Shown here: piece after piece, positions 1 to 7,602 of the stretch
How positions within the stretch are numbered: position 1 is the first letter of the stretch
Layout: every line of letters starts with the position of its first letter
DNA from: Lentisphaerota bacterium
GTDB lineage: Bacteria; Verrucomicrobiota; Lentisphaeria; Victivallales; Victivallaceae
Reading direction: 5' to 3'
Length of the DNA: 42,342 bases
Assembly: GCA_015061745.1 (NCBI GenBank)
Contig: SUWB01000028.1
Span: 1-42,342, forward strand
Translations under genes and position numbers: made by a program
Notes under the pieces: generated by a model
What the model was told of the DNA's origin: nothing
Seen by the model: only the letters and a program-made list of their open reading frames with translations
The model's database searches: none

Positions 1-268
1 CCCTTCCTTCCCCGGGCCCCATCCATCCTTGCCAAAAACTTTTGGTGGATTGCCGTTTTTGCATCCGCAAAACCGACAATCCCGCATTTTGAAGAATTGC
101 AACGGCAAGTATTAAGGCAAGAGGCAAATTTTCGCAAAACATAAACACATATTTGACAAGTTTTGCTTACCAGAAGTTCTATAAGGGTAAAAAAAGAGGA
201 AAACGCATTGTGTTTTTTCAAAGGAAGAGAGGTTGCTTTGATTTTCATAGTTGATCTTTCCAATATTT
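1..268. other. Non-coding left edge of window
   Basis: I see no convincing gene here. The stretch lies downstream of the esterase gene that ends at 269 on the minus strand, and I found no clear terminator hairpin. A minus-strand reading frame opens with ATG at 62-64 and stays open to the window edge (about 21 codons), but it has no Shine-Dalgarno sequence and no recognisable content, so it is not called. Confidence 0.4.
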
Positions 269-1024
269 TTAATGGTGGATGTTACGACAGAAAGACAATA
301 TTGTCTGTTCCAGATCTGAATAAAGCTGCCGGGGTGAAGTTCCGGGGATCCAGAGGGCGTGTCCCTCGTTGTCCCGGTCGAAGTCATAAAGATAAAGAGT
401 TACATTTCCTTTGTTCTGTCTGAGGGTTTCTGCAAATTTCTGACAGGATTCCAGCGGAACGACTGTATCTCTGCAAAAATGGGTGCACAAGACAGGAGGA
501 GCCCCCTCATAATAATACTCTGAGGGATTGATTTTTTTCAATTCTTCAGGGGTGGGCGTGCGGCCCAATAAATTCCGGTAGCGTCCGGGAAAAAGGTCGA
601 AATCCGGAAAAACATCGTCGATCCCGGAAAGGGAAATAATGCCTGCCACACTTCCTTTGGGAGCGGAAAATCCCGTTATCAAAGCATAATGTCCCCCGGA
701 AGAAGCTCCGGCAACAAAGAGGCGGTCAGGGGCAAGGTTGAAACGCTCTCTGCCTTCGGCTTTGAGATATTCAAGAGCTTCTCTGCAATCATTGATGCCG
801 CAGGGCCAGGGATGTTCCGGTGCCAGACGGTAATCTATGTTGAAAACAACGAAACCTGCCCGGCACAGCATTTGTGCTGCTCCTGCCATTGCTGTGCGGT
901 CCATAGAGCTCCAGGCCCCGCCGTGGATCAGCAGCACAGAGGCATATCCTCCCGGGGGCAGGGGCGTGTCAGGCAGAAAAAAATCTCCTTTTCTTCCTGC
1001 AGCATATTCCACTTCGGTAATCAT
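269..1024 (-). CDS. alpha/beta-hydrolase (HSL/BD-FAE-type esterase)
   Basis: This 251-residue protein has the alpha/beta-hydrolase plan of hormone-sensitive-lipase-like or carbohydrate esterases. An oxyanion-hole HGGAW motif lies near residues 34-38. The nucleophile elbow GASSG has its serine at about residue 108. A late CRDTVVP segment supplies the likely catalytic Asp, and EGHALW the likely His. There is no signal peptide, so it should act in the cytoplasm. The family removes acyl groups from small esters, including acetylated sugars; the substrate here is unknown. Its ATG overlaps the stop of the upstream WbsX/GH99-like gene by 4 nt (1021-1024), so the two are almost certainly translationally coupled and may act on the same glycan. 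Fold and triad are secure; deacetylation of a glycan is inference from the neighbour. Confidence 0.85.
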   Translation of the reverse strand: MITEVEYAAGRKGDFFLPDTPLPPGGYASVLLIHGGAWSSMDRTAMAGAAQMLCRAGFVVFNIDYRLAPEHPWPCGINDCREALEYLKAEGRERFNLAPDRLFVAGASSGGHYALITGFSAPKGSVAGIISLSGIDDVFPDFDLFPGRYRNLLGRTPTPEELKKINPSEYYYEGAPPVLCTHFCRDTVVPLESCQKFAETLRQNKGNVTLYLYDFDRDNEGHALWIPGTSPRQLYSDLEQTILSFCRNIHH

Positions 1025-2166
1025 TGTTCCTGCTTTCCTGTGCCGAAGACGTTTTTGACCGCTTGAAGATAGGCATATCCGTAATCGGTATCGGGTTCCA
1101 GATAAGCTCCTTCAGTCCACTCGTTCCAGCAGGCGAGCAGAAGCATATTGCCTTTGAAAACTTTATTGTTGTACTCCTGTTTCCAGTGTTCAAGAGCCGC
1201 TTCAAAGCGGTCGGGTGTGAAATTGACGATAATGGAACAGAAGGGATAACCTCTGCGTTCATACATATCTGACTGAACTGTGCGGGGCGAAGAATCCCAG
1301 CCCGTTGAAACAGAGGGATAATAGACGCCTTTGAATTCCTGACATTTTCTTTGACGCAAAGCCTGATTGTTTTGAGTCCAGGTTTCGGCTTCAAGTTCGG
1401 GAAATCCCTCACCCAGAAGATCCCAGGTGTATTCGCTGATGGAGTCGAAGCCTGCTTTTTTCATCCGGGCTTCATATTGTGCGTAAGCGTTGTCACTTTT
1501 GTCGTAGTTGTCACATTTGGCATTGAGATTGAGTTCGCCCAGACCGGCTGCTTTGACCTTGTTGCGGAATTCCCGGAAAAGTTCTGCTGCTGCGGCATCT
1601 CCTCCCAGAGATTCGATCATTCTCTGGGGACGGAATATACTGAAATAAACTCCTCCGTCAACACGCAGATAGTTCGGGCGTGAAAAATATTTTTCAATGT
1701 AAATGTCACACTCTCTGCGGAATGTTTCAGGGGTGATATCATCACCGATCCAGTTGATTTCGGCAGGTTTCCAGTAGCTCCCCGGATGGGCGTAAACCGG
1801 ATTGTGGTTGCACCACATCATTGCGAACTTTATATCCTCACAGTTGGCGGCTTTCAGGAATCCTTCATTGAGACAGCGTTCCCGGTAGGTTCCGTCATTG
1901 AAAGCGTACCAGTCAAAAATAAAGGCATCTATACCGTATTTGACTGCCGCAGTTATTTTCAAGGACATAACTTCAGGCTTTGATTCATCAAGATATCCCC
2001 ACAAGGGAACTTTGGGCTGACGGTGGCCGGGGAAACGGGGCGTTGCGTATTGCACGACTCGCCATTCGGTCCAATTTTTGCCGTGGAGTTCTTCGATACG
2101 GGGATCACAGTGCCAGTTGGGGAAATAGTAGGCTGCAACAAGGGGACGGTGGTTCATTTTCAGCAA
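1021..2166 (-). CDS. WbsX / GH99-like TIM-barrel protein
   Basis: This 381-residue protein opens with AAYYFPNWH and ends with a WNEWTEGAYLEPD segment. Those two signatures mark the WbsX family (annotated as glycosyltransferase WbsX or GH99-like domain). The family is a TIM barrel related to endo-alpha-mannosidases and is common in O-antigen loci and in carbohydrate loci of Lentisphaerota and Planctomycetota. No signal peptide is visible, so a cytoplasmic role is likely. A good Shine-Dalgarno (AAAGGA) precedes the ATG at 2166, and a 20-bp palindrome lies just upstream of it. The gene shares a 4-nt overlap with the downstream esterase and sits just below an AraC-type regulator, which together look like a small regulated catabolic unit. 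Whether it hydrolyses or transfers sugars cannot be told from the sequence. Confidence 0.82.
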   Translation of the reverse strand: MLKMNHRPLVAAYYFPNWHCDPRIEELHGKNWTEWRVVQYATPRFPGHRQPKVPLWGYLDESKPEVMSLKITAAVKYGIDAFIFDWYAFNDGTYRERCLNEGFLKAANCEDIKFAMMWCNHNPVYAHPGSYWKPAEINWIGDDITPETFRRECDIYIEKYFSRPNYLRVDGGVYFSIFRPQRMIESLGGDAAAAELFREFRNKVKAAGLGELNLNAKCDNYDKSDNAYAQYEARMKKAGFDSISEYTWDLLGEGFPELEAETWTQNNQALRQRKCQEFKGVYYPSVSTGWDSSPRTVQSDMYERRGYPFCSIIVNFTPDRFEAALEHWKQEYNNKVFKGNMLLLACWNEWTEGAYLEPDTDYGYAYLQAVKNVFGTGKQEQ

Positions 2167-2176
2167 ATCCTTTCTC

Positions 2177-2196
2177 TTAAGTATCCGGGTACTTAA
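2177..2196. promoter_or_regulatory. 20-bp palindrome, candidate operator
   Basis: TTAAGTATCCGGGTACTTAA is palindromic except for one mismatched pair next to the central CCGG. It lies 11 bp upstream of the WbsX/GH99-like start codon, next to the Shine-Dalgarno. Its symmetry suits binding by a dimeric regulator. I did not find a second copy by eye in the window. An RNA hairpin is the alternative reading. Confidence 0.5.
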
Positions 2197-2268
2197 TTTA
2201 GCGGAACTGCTGACAATTTGCTTGGACGAAAAAAAGGAGAAAGAAAAATTTATTGAAAAATCGTAATA

Positions 2269-3135
2269 TTATCCAAATTTTCTTTTGTATTCACCGGGAT
2301 TGAAAGAATACTTCTTTTTGAATGTCCGGTAAAAATAACTCAGGTCGTTAAAGCCGCATTCAAGAGCAATAACAGAGATTTTCAGATCACTTTGAGTCAG
2401 CAGTGCAAGAGCGTGTTTCAAGCGGATCTCATTCAGGACCGTAATAATATTTTGTCCTGTGACTTTTTTGTAAAGAGAACAGAGATGATTTGGGGTCAAA
2501 TGGACTTTTTCAGCCAGGAGATCAATGAAAAGAGCGTGTTTATAGTTCTTTTCAAGAAAATAGGTCACATAATCCGCTACCTGTTCCTGAGAACTTTTAT
2601 GGGCTATTTTTTCACTGCCCCTCTGCATCAGGATCAGCAGTTCCAGAAGTTGAGCTTTCAAAAAGATCTGGTAATTTGTCCGTTGGGCCTTGTATTCCCG
2701 TTTCATCTCTCCGATCAGAGAAGTGATCTTGGCATTGGTGTCCTGAAGGTAGAAGGCAAAGGAACTTTTTTGCTTGAAAGAATCGGAAAATATGTCAAAG
2801 AAACGGAAGTTGTCCCGCAAGGATTCCAATTCGCTGCCCAAAAAAGAAAGATCAAAAAGGATATTGTCGATTTCAAGTTCTTCTGAAAGAATTTCAAAGG
2901 TCGTCACTGCTGCCGGATGTACAAGAATGACACTCCCCTCGTGAACCGGGAAAGGGGTATCTTCGACCAGTATCCGGCCGTGACCTTTCAACACCCGGGT
3001 GATTTTCCAGAATTCCCGGGTGAATCTCTGTTCTTCAAGGCAATCTTCAGGGGTATGGATCGCATAGGTGACGGCAAAATGGAACTCCTGAGGAAAAAAA
3101 TCTGCCGAGCGGAACGTTTTTAACTTCTGTATCAT
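2269..3135 (-). CDS. AraC-family transcriptional regulator
   Basis: This 288-residue protein has the standard AraC layout. Residues about 20-150 look like a cupin-type sensing domain (VKGHGRILVEDTPFPVHEGSV is the typical beta-turn region). The C-terminal 100 residues carry two helix-turn-helix motifs, including LAEKVHLTPNHLCSLYKKVTG and the signature segment VIALECGFNDLSYFYRTFKKKYSFNPGEYKR. It probably senses a sugar or glycan fragment and activates the WbsX/esterase unit immediately downstream on the same strand. That target is inferred from position. A promoter with TTGCAA-17-TATATT lies upstream (3178-3206). No terminator separates it from the genes below, so some co-transcription is possible. 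Confidence 0.93.
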   Translation of the reverse strand: MIQKLKTFRSADFFPQEFHFAVTYAIHTPEDCLEEQRFTREFWKITRVLKGHGRILVEDTPFPVHEGSVILVHPAAVTTFEILSEELEIDNILFDLSFLGSELESLRDNFRFFDIFSDSFKQKSSFAFYLQDTNAKITSLIGEMKREYKAQRTNYQIFLKAQLLELLILMQRGSEKIAHKSSQEQVADYVTYFLEKNYKHALFIDLLAEKVHLTPNHLCSLYKKVTGQNIITVLNEIRLKHALALLTQSDLKISVIALECGFNDLSYFYRTFKKKYSFNPGEYKRKFG

Positions 3136-3177
3136 TCACCAAACCTTGAAATATTCTGTTTTGAATGTCTGTATTGA

Positions 3178-3206
3178 AATATAATGCCCGAACAGAAAAA
3201 TTGCAA
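3178..3206 (-). promoter_or_regulatory. sigma70-type promoter of the AraC-type gene
   Basis: Read on the minus strand, TTGCAA (-35) is followed after exactly 17 bp by TATATT (-10). This places the transcription start roughly 35 nt upstream of the regulator's ATG at 3135. The prediction is from sequence match only. Confidence 0.6.
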
Positions 3207-3327
3207 GAGTATTTTTTTAACTGCTGCTGCAAATTTTTTATCAACAAACTTACTTTTCAATATCTTTTACCGGGACAAAACTTTTGCAAATCGTGCAAAA
3301 CCCTTGTGCTGTGAAAAAGTGCGGGAT

Positions 3328-3356
3328 TTGACAAATCAAACTCAAGAGAGTATATT
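3328..3356 (+). promoter_or_regulatory. strong sigma70-type promoter of the U32/MBL operon
   Basis: A perfect -35 TTGACA is followed after 17 bp by TATATT. It is the best promoter match in the window. Transcription would start near 3363, giving a leader of about 80 nt before the U32 gene at 3442. It diverges from the AraC promoter at 3178-3206. Confidence 0.75.
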
Positions 3357-3365
3357 ATCCCCAAT

Positions 3366-3392
3366 GTCGTACTGTCAAATGACAAGGACGAC
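3366..3392 (+). promoter_or_regulatory. nested inverted repeat at the start of the U32 leader
   Basis: Just after the predicted transcription start, GTCGT pairs with ACGAC, and between them TGTCA pairs with TGACA around a 2-nt centre. It could be an operator (CTGTCAAATGACAAG is close to symmetric) or a short leader hairpin. The 2-nt loop makes an operator somewhat likelier. Confidence 0.3.
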
Positions 3393-3441
3393 AGAAACAG
3401 GATTTTATCATTGTCCGTCTTGAAGATTTATAAGGAATTTT

Positions 3442-4683
3442 ATGTCTGTCAAACTTCTGTCTCCGGCAGGGAGCTTTGAATCGCTCAGTGCCGCTCTTGA
3501 AAATGGAGCTCACGCCGTTTATTTAGGGGTGGGAAAACTTAATATGCGTTCACGGGGAGCGGTCAATTTTACAGTGGATGATCTCCCCGAAGTAACGCAG
3601 AAGTGTCACGCCCGCGGCGTTGAAGTTTGGATGACGCTCAATACTGTGGTTTTTGATGATGAAATCGAACAGGTAAAATGTCTGTGTGATGCTGCAAAAA
3701 ATGCCGGTGTCGATGCCGTTATTGCCGCCGATACGGCTGTTCTTGAGATCGCAAAAGCCGCCGGATTATCCATACATCTTTCCGTTCAGGCCAACATCGC
3801 CAACTTGGAAGCGGTACGTTTTTATGCCCGCTATGCCGATGTAATGGTGTTGGCAAGGGAGCTTTCTCTGGAACAGATTTCCCGTATTTGCAAAGGGATC
3901 AGGGAGGAACATATTACCGGGCCTTCCGGAGAATTGGTAAAAATCGAAGTTTTTGTTCACGGAGCTTTGTGTGTAGCTGTTTCAGGCAAATGTTATATGA
4001 GTCTGGCTGCTTTCAACACCTCTGCCAACCGGGGAGATTGTTATCAGGTCTGCCGCAGAGCCTTTACCGTCCGGGACGCTGTCAACGGTAATGAACTTGA
4101 AATAGATAATCATTATGTAATGTCCCCGAAAGATCTCTGTACCATTGAAATCCTGCCCCGGCTCCTTGATGCCGGAGTTTCTGTCCTCAAGATCGAGGGC
4201 AGGGGACGTTCCGCTGATTATGTGGCAGCTGCAACCAAAGTGTACCGGGAAGCCCTTGAGTTGTGGCAGAAAAATACTCCTCCTGATGAAGCACTCCTTG
4301 AGAAATGGAAACAACGTCTGGGCGGGGTCTTTAACCGTGGATTCTGGCAGGGGGGATATTATCTGGGGGAAAAGTGCGGCGAATGGGCCGCTTCAGCAGA
4401 AAATAAAGCCACCCGCAAAAAAGTTCTTTGCGGCAGAGTTGTCAATTATTTTGCAAAATCGAAGATCGTCCAGGTGCAATTGACAGGAGCGGGCATAAAA
4501 AATGGTGATACCTTTCTTATTACCGGCCCCACCACCGGAGCTGTTGAGGGCGTTATAGACTCTTTGCATATTGACGGAATTCCCGCCGAACAGGCCGAAA
4601 AAGGAAGTGAGATCACATTTCCTTTTGATACAGTCGTACGTAAAAACGACTCTTTCTATATCTTGCAGAATAATGAAAGCTGA
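3442..4683 (+). CDS. peptidase U32-family protein (TrhP/RlhA-like)
   Basis: This 413-residue protein begins LLSPAGSFESL and carries the U32 signature around residues 169-186 (EVFVHGALCVAVSGKCYMS). Cysteines at 177, 184, 200 and 204 match the conserved cluster-type cysteines of the family. Despite the name, characterised members such as E. coli TrhP and RlhA hydroxylate tRNA or rRNA using prephenate-derived chemistry, while others were described as collagenases. An RNA-modifying role is the better guess for this length, which is close to TrhP. The start has a TAAGGAA Shine-Dalgarno about 6 nt upstream. It is the first gene of an operon with the metallo-beta-lactamase-fold gene 6 nt downstream. 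Confidence 0.88.
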   Translation: MSVKLLSPAGSFESLSAALENGAHAVYLGVGKLNMRSRGAVNFTVDDLPEVTQKCHARGVEVWMTLNTVVFDDEIEQVKCLCDAAKNAGVDAVIAADTAVLEIAKAAGLSIHLSVQANIANLEAVRFYARYADVMVLARELSLEQISRICKGIREEHITGPSGELVKIEVFVHGALCVAVSGKCYMSLAAFNTSANRGDCYQVCRRAFTVRDAVNGNELEIDNHYVMSPKDLCTIEILPRLLDAGVSVLKIEGRGRSADYVAAATKVYREALELWQKNTPPDEALLEKWKQRLGGVFNRGFWQGGYYLGEKCGEWAASAENKATRKKVLCGRVVNYFAKSKIVQVQLTGAGIKNGDTFLITGPTTGAVEGVIDSLHIDGIPAEQAEKGSEITFPFDTVVRKNDSFYILQNNES

Positions 4684-4689
4684 CGTATT

Positions 4690-5613
4690 ATGAACACTCC
4701 TTTTACTTTTCCTGTTGTAACAGCAGATGATATCAAACTTCTCTGGCAGACGGTTCATCCCGCTCCGGCCGGGGAAAAGGTGCTCGGGCTGCTGCAAAGC
4801 TGTGCCGATCATACCACGGCGGCTGAATTTGAGGCATTTGAAGCAGGCTCATTTGCCGCCGGGAAAAATGTATTGCTGCACTTCTATGACCGGGCTTTTG
4901 AAAAGGTGTTTTGTGAAGTTTTTTTTACAACCGTTGAACCGGGACAAACGGTGCTCTGGTATCTTTACAATTCAGGCTATATCATCAAAACGCCTGCCGC
5001 CTGTTTCGGAGTGGATCTCCACCACCGTATGGCGGCAAAACTTGCTCCGCTGCTGGACTTTGTCATTGCGACCCATAATCACGACGACCATTACAATCTT
5101 GCATTGCTGAATTCTCTGACTGAAAACGAAAAGGCCGTTGTCAGCAATTTTTTCCCCAATCCCTTTTATACCAAGGCTGTTGAATGTACTTACACGATGC
5201 CCGGCAATGTGACACTGCATTGTGGTGAAGCTGACCACAGTGCCCATTTGCGGAAATTTACGATGCCGGTGGAAATCATCTGCAAAACAGGAAATGCAGA
5301 GTGTGTTATTTACACCAGCGGCGATTGCTATTCTCACGAGTTTCTCGCTCCAAAGAGCAAGGCGGTCGATCTTTACATTATCCACCCCCGCTGCGGGATG
5401 AAGCCGGTTGAGGGCGTGGAAAAAGTCAATGCCCGTCTGACACTTGTTTCACATCTTCTTGAAATGAGCCACGAAATAGACCGTTACCGCTGGCCTTTGT
5501 CTTTCGGCAAAGAGGTGGTGGAAGATTTGAAAAAAATAAACCGGGAAGCCTGCTTCCCGGTCTGGGGACAGAAAATTGTGTGGAACTCCTCCGGAAAAGT
5601 GAGTTTCAGCTGA
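4690..5613 (+). CDS. metallo-beta-lactamase-fold hydrolase
   Basis: This 307-residue protein has the metal-binding HNHDDH motif at residues 129-134, preceded by a typical beta-strand and turn. A later histidine in GEADHSAH and an aspartate in SGDCYSHE are plausible further ligands. It resembles the MBL fold used by many hydrolases and oxidoreductases, with no family-specific signature I recognise. It follows the U32 gene by 6 nt without a clear Shine-Dalgarno, so coupled translation is likely. The last codons overlap a hairpin that reads as a terminator for the opposite strand (5531-5560), and its stop is only 3 nt from the end of the convergent gene. Cytoplasmic; substrate unknown. Confidence 0.8.
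   Translation: MNTPFTFPVVTADDIKLLWQTVHPAPAGEKVLGLLQSCADHTTAAEFEAFEAGSFAAGKNVLLHFYDRAFEKVFCEVFFTTVEPGQTVLWYLYNSGYIIKTPAACFGVDLHHRMAAKLAPLLDFVIATHNHDDHYNLALLNSLTENEKAVVSNFFPNPFYTKAVECTYTMPGNVTLHCGEADHSAHLRKFTMPVEIICKTGNAECVIYTSGDCYSHEFLAPKSKAVDLYIIHPRCGMKPVEGVEKVNARLTLVSHLLEMSHEIDRYRWPLSFGKEVVEDLKKINREACFPVWGQKIVWNSSGKVSFS
5531..5560 (-). terminator. intrinsic terminator of the minus-strand glycan locus
   Basis: Read on the minus strand, CCGGGAAG and CTTCCCGG form a perfect 8-bp stem with a 4-nt loop, followed by TTTATTTTTT. It lies 57 nt beyond the stop of the 656-aa gene and entirely inside the coding end of the convergent MBL-fold gene. Confidence 0.85.
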
Positions 5614-5616
5614 CCC

Positions 5617-7587
5617 TTATTGGGCAGCCGGGATCTTCAGGAATCCTGTGTCCCACCCGCTGAGTCCGGGAAGTGTACAGCTGCACTCTTTTTCTTTGTG
5701 GTGCAGATGAACTTTGACCGGTTCTTCTGACGGAATGAGAAATTCCGCTTCAGTAATATTTGACGGGACTCCCCGCAAAAGAATTTCAAAAGGTTTTTGG
5801 TTTCCGATAGTGGGGTTCAGCACAGTGACACTTCTGAGTGTGCCATTTTCCGTTACCCGGGGAACAAAAACAAGCTGTACCGGATTTTTTGACCGTACAG
5901 GCAATTTTTCCTTTGCCACCCAGTCGGCTGCCAGATTGATCTGCCGTACCCGGTTTGAGGAAATATAATGGGGAGAAAGAGCGGCAATACCGAAAAGAGC
6001 TACCCGGCCCCCCGCAGGAGAGGTGAAAAGCAGTGAAGCGTTTTTCAGTTCTTTTCCTTTACTGTTCCGGTAAACGCCCAGAATACGGCTCTCAAGAGAG
6101 GAGGGGCACTCAAAGGCATAATTGGCCGCAGACAAAGATGAATACCGTCTGACATCCAAAGCGGCGTTGAGGGGATCATCTGTAAAATATTCATAACTTC
6201 CGGGCTCAGCGAAAGTAACTTGAATATCCCCCAGAAGATGATTGAGTCCTCTTTTTTGCAGAGCCATAGCCGCTTCGCCGCCGAGGATACACCCTTGTGC
6301 AAAGATTTTCTCTAATTCACCTTCTGAAAAAAGTTCCGCACCTTCCATACAAAGAAGCGTTCCCTGCCGGTTGTGTGCACACCCTGCAAGAGGTACTCCC
6401 AGCAGGGGGAGGCCAGTGTTCTCTATGTTGGGAGCAGCACCGACTTTGGCGGCAACAGCCATACCGGCAGGAAGTGTTCCTGCATTATGGCGGATATATT
6501 CTTTATAACAGGCACTTTCCGCTGCCAGAGGTTTCAGCAGCTCTCTGCCGTACCATTCAGGTGTTTCCAGATAAGGGTCCATAATGAAGTAGGACAGACT
6601 GTCGCAACCCATTGCCAGATAAAACAAAGATTCGATCCGGTGGCCCTGAGAAGTTTTACAGGTGAATGTCCGGGGACAGGATTCTATTTCAGGGGCAATC
6701 TGGCTCAAGGAGTCATATCCCTGCTGGTCAGCGATCTGCATAGAGATCAAAAGGCCTTTGTTCAACATCTGGTAAGGGTGGTGGTCACAATACGCTCCGC
6801 CGCCGGGACGGGAGCCCGGGCGTTTTCCGGAAAGCTCTTTCAAAGCGTCCAGTACCGGCAGACGCAGCAAGTTCTGACAATGCTGCAGTCCGAAACGGGT
6901 TTCAGGAGAGATTTTTCTGAAGTTTTCAATAATGATGTTGATGATTTGTTTCAAACTTTCTATGCTGAATTTTTCCCAGCGTTTGAAAAGAGCTGCATCC
7001 TTTTGGTATGCCGCAACAAGCTCTTCCCGGGTATAGAGTTTTCCTTCTTCTTTGGCAAAGAGAGCAAGACAATCCTTACAGTAACAGCCGCAAGGTTCCA
7101 TTGCCGGGTGGTGGTTGTGGAGCCGCAGATCATCGTCGATCCAGACTGAACCCGGGTGCCATTGAGCGTAAATTCGGGACATTTCTCCCATATATTCCAG
7201 AAACCCGGGCTGCCGGGGACAATTGACAAAGAGGCACTCCTCGCCGTTGACACCCACATAGCTGCCCCAGGTTTTTCCTTCAGCTCCGGCAGAGGCGATA
7301 ATCCGGTCTGAATGACCGATGGTCGTCTGGAACTGCAGACTGGGAATGATCCCGGCTTTACGCAGTACCGCTGCGTGTTCCCCCATAAGACGGGATTTTT
7401 CACGGTGACACTCAAGAAGGGGGAATCCTACTCCTGTTGAAAACCACACCTCATCACAGCAATCTTTATTTTCAAGAAGCTGAGGGAAAAGATTGTTCCA
7501 AACTTCCGGAGTTTCGTGTCCGGCCCTGAGCCGCATCATCATAAGAGGGCGGGTTGGATCAGGGGAAAAGTTATGTCCGTTTTGCAT
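5617..7587 (-). CDS. uncharacterised TIM-barrel/GATase-like protein (GH42-like architecture)
   Basis: I do not recognise a named family for this 656-residue protein. Residues about 10-370 read like a glycosidase-type barrel, with a SVWIDDDLRLHNHH segment and a cysteine cluster CGCYCKDC at 166-173 that resembles metal-binding cysteines of GH42-like enzymes. Around residues 390-450 the pattern GCILGGEAAMALQKRGL looks like the GATase-like domain that follows the barrel in GH42 proteins. The rest is probably beta-sandwich. There is no signal peptide. The start is 15 nt after the GH10 stop without a visible Shine-Dalgarno. It is the last gene of the minus-strand locus and is followed by a strong terminator. 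A role in breaking down the sugar product of the neighbours is likely but unproven. Confidence 0.75.
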   Translation of the reverse strand: MQNGHNFSPDPTRPLMMMRLRAGHETPEVWNNLFPQLLENKDCCDEVWFSTGVGFPLLECHREKSRLMGEHAAVLRKAGIIPSLQFQTTIGHSDRIIASAGAEGKTWGSYVGVNGEECLFVNCPRQPGFLEYMGEMSRIYAQWHPGSVWIDDDLRLHNHHPAMEPCGCYCKDCLALFAKEEGKLYTREELVAAYQKDAALFKRWEKFSIESLKQIINIIIENFRKISPETRFGLQHCQNLLRLPVLDALKELSGKRPGSRPGGGAYCDHHPYQMLNKGLLISMQIADQQGYDSLSQIAPEIESCPRTFTCKTSQGHRIESLFYLAMGCDSLSYFIMDPYLETPEWYGRELLKPLAAESACYKEYIRHNAGTLPAGMAVAAKVGAAPNIENTGLPLLGVPLAGCAHNRQGTLLCMEGAELFSEGELEKIFAQGCILGGEAAMALQKRGLNHLLGDIQVTFAEPGSYEYFTDDPLNAALDVRRYSSLSAANYAFECPSSLESRILGVYRNSKGKELKNASLLFTSPAGGRVALFGIAALSPHYISSNRVRQINLAADWVAKEKLPVRSKNPVQLVFVPRVTENGTLRSVTVLNPTIGNQKPFEILLRGVPSNITEAEFLIPSEEPVKVHLHHKEKECSCTLPGLSGWDTGFLKIPAAQ

Positions 7588-7602
7588 TTTTACACCATTG
7601 GG

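Noticed and set aside
1-64. Partial minus-strand reading frame running off the left edge
   Set aside because: Only about 21 codons, no ribosome-binding site, no recognisable content.
3184-3423. 79-residue plus-strand frame in the divergent gap before the U32 gene
   Set aside because: It runs across both predicted promoters, its start has no ribosome-binding site and its translation is not recognisable.
6373-7149. 258-residue plus-strand open frame across the 656-aa gene
   Set aside because: Antisense to a longer gene in an operon; its translation shows no domain and no ribosome-binding site.
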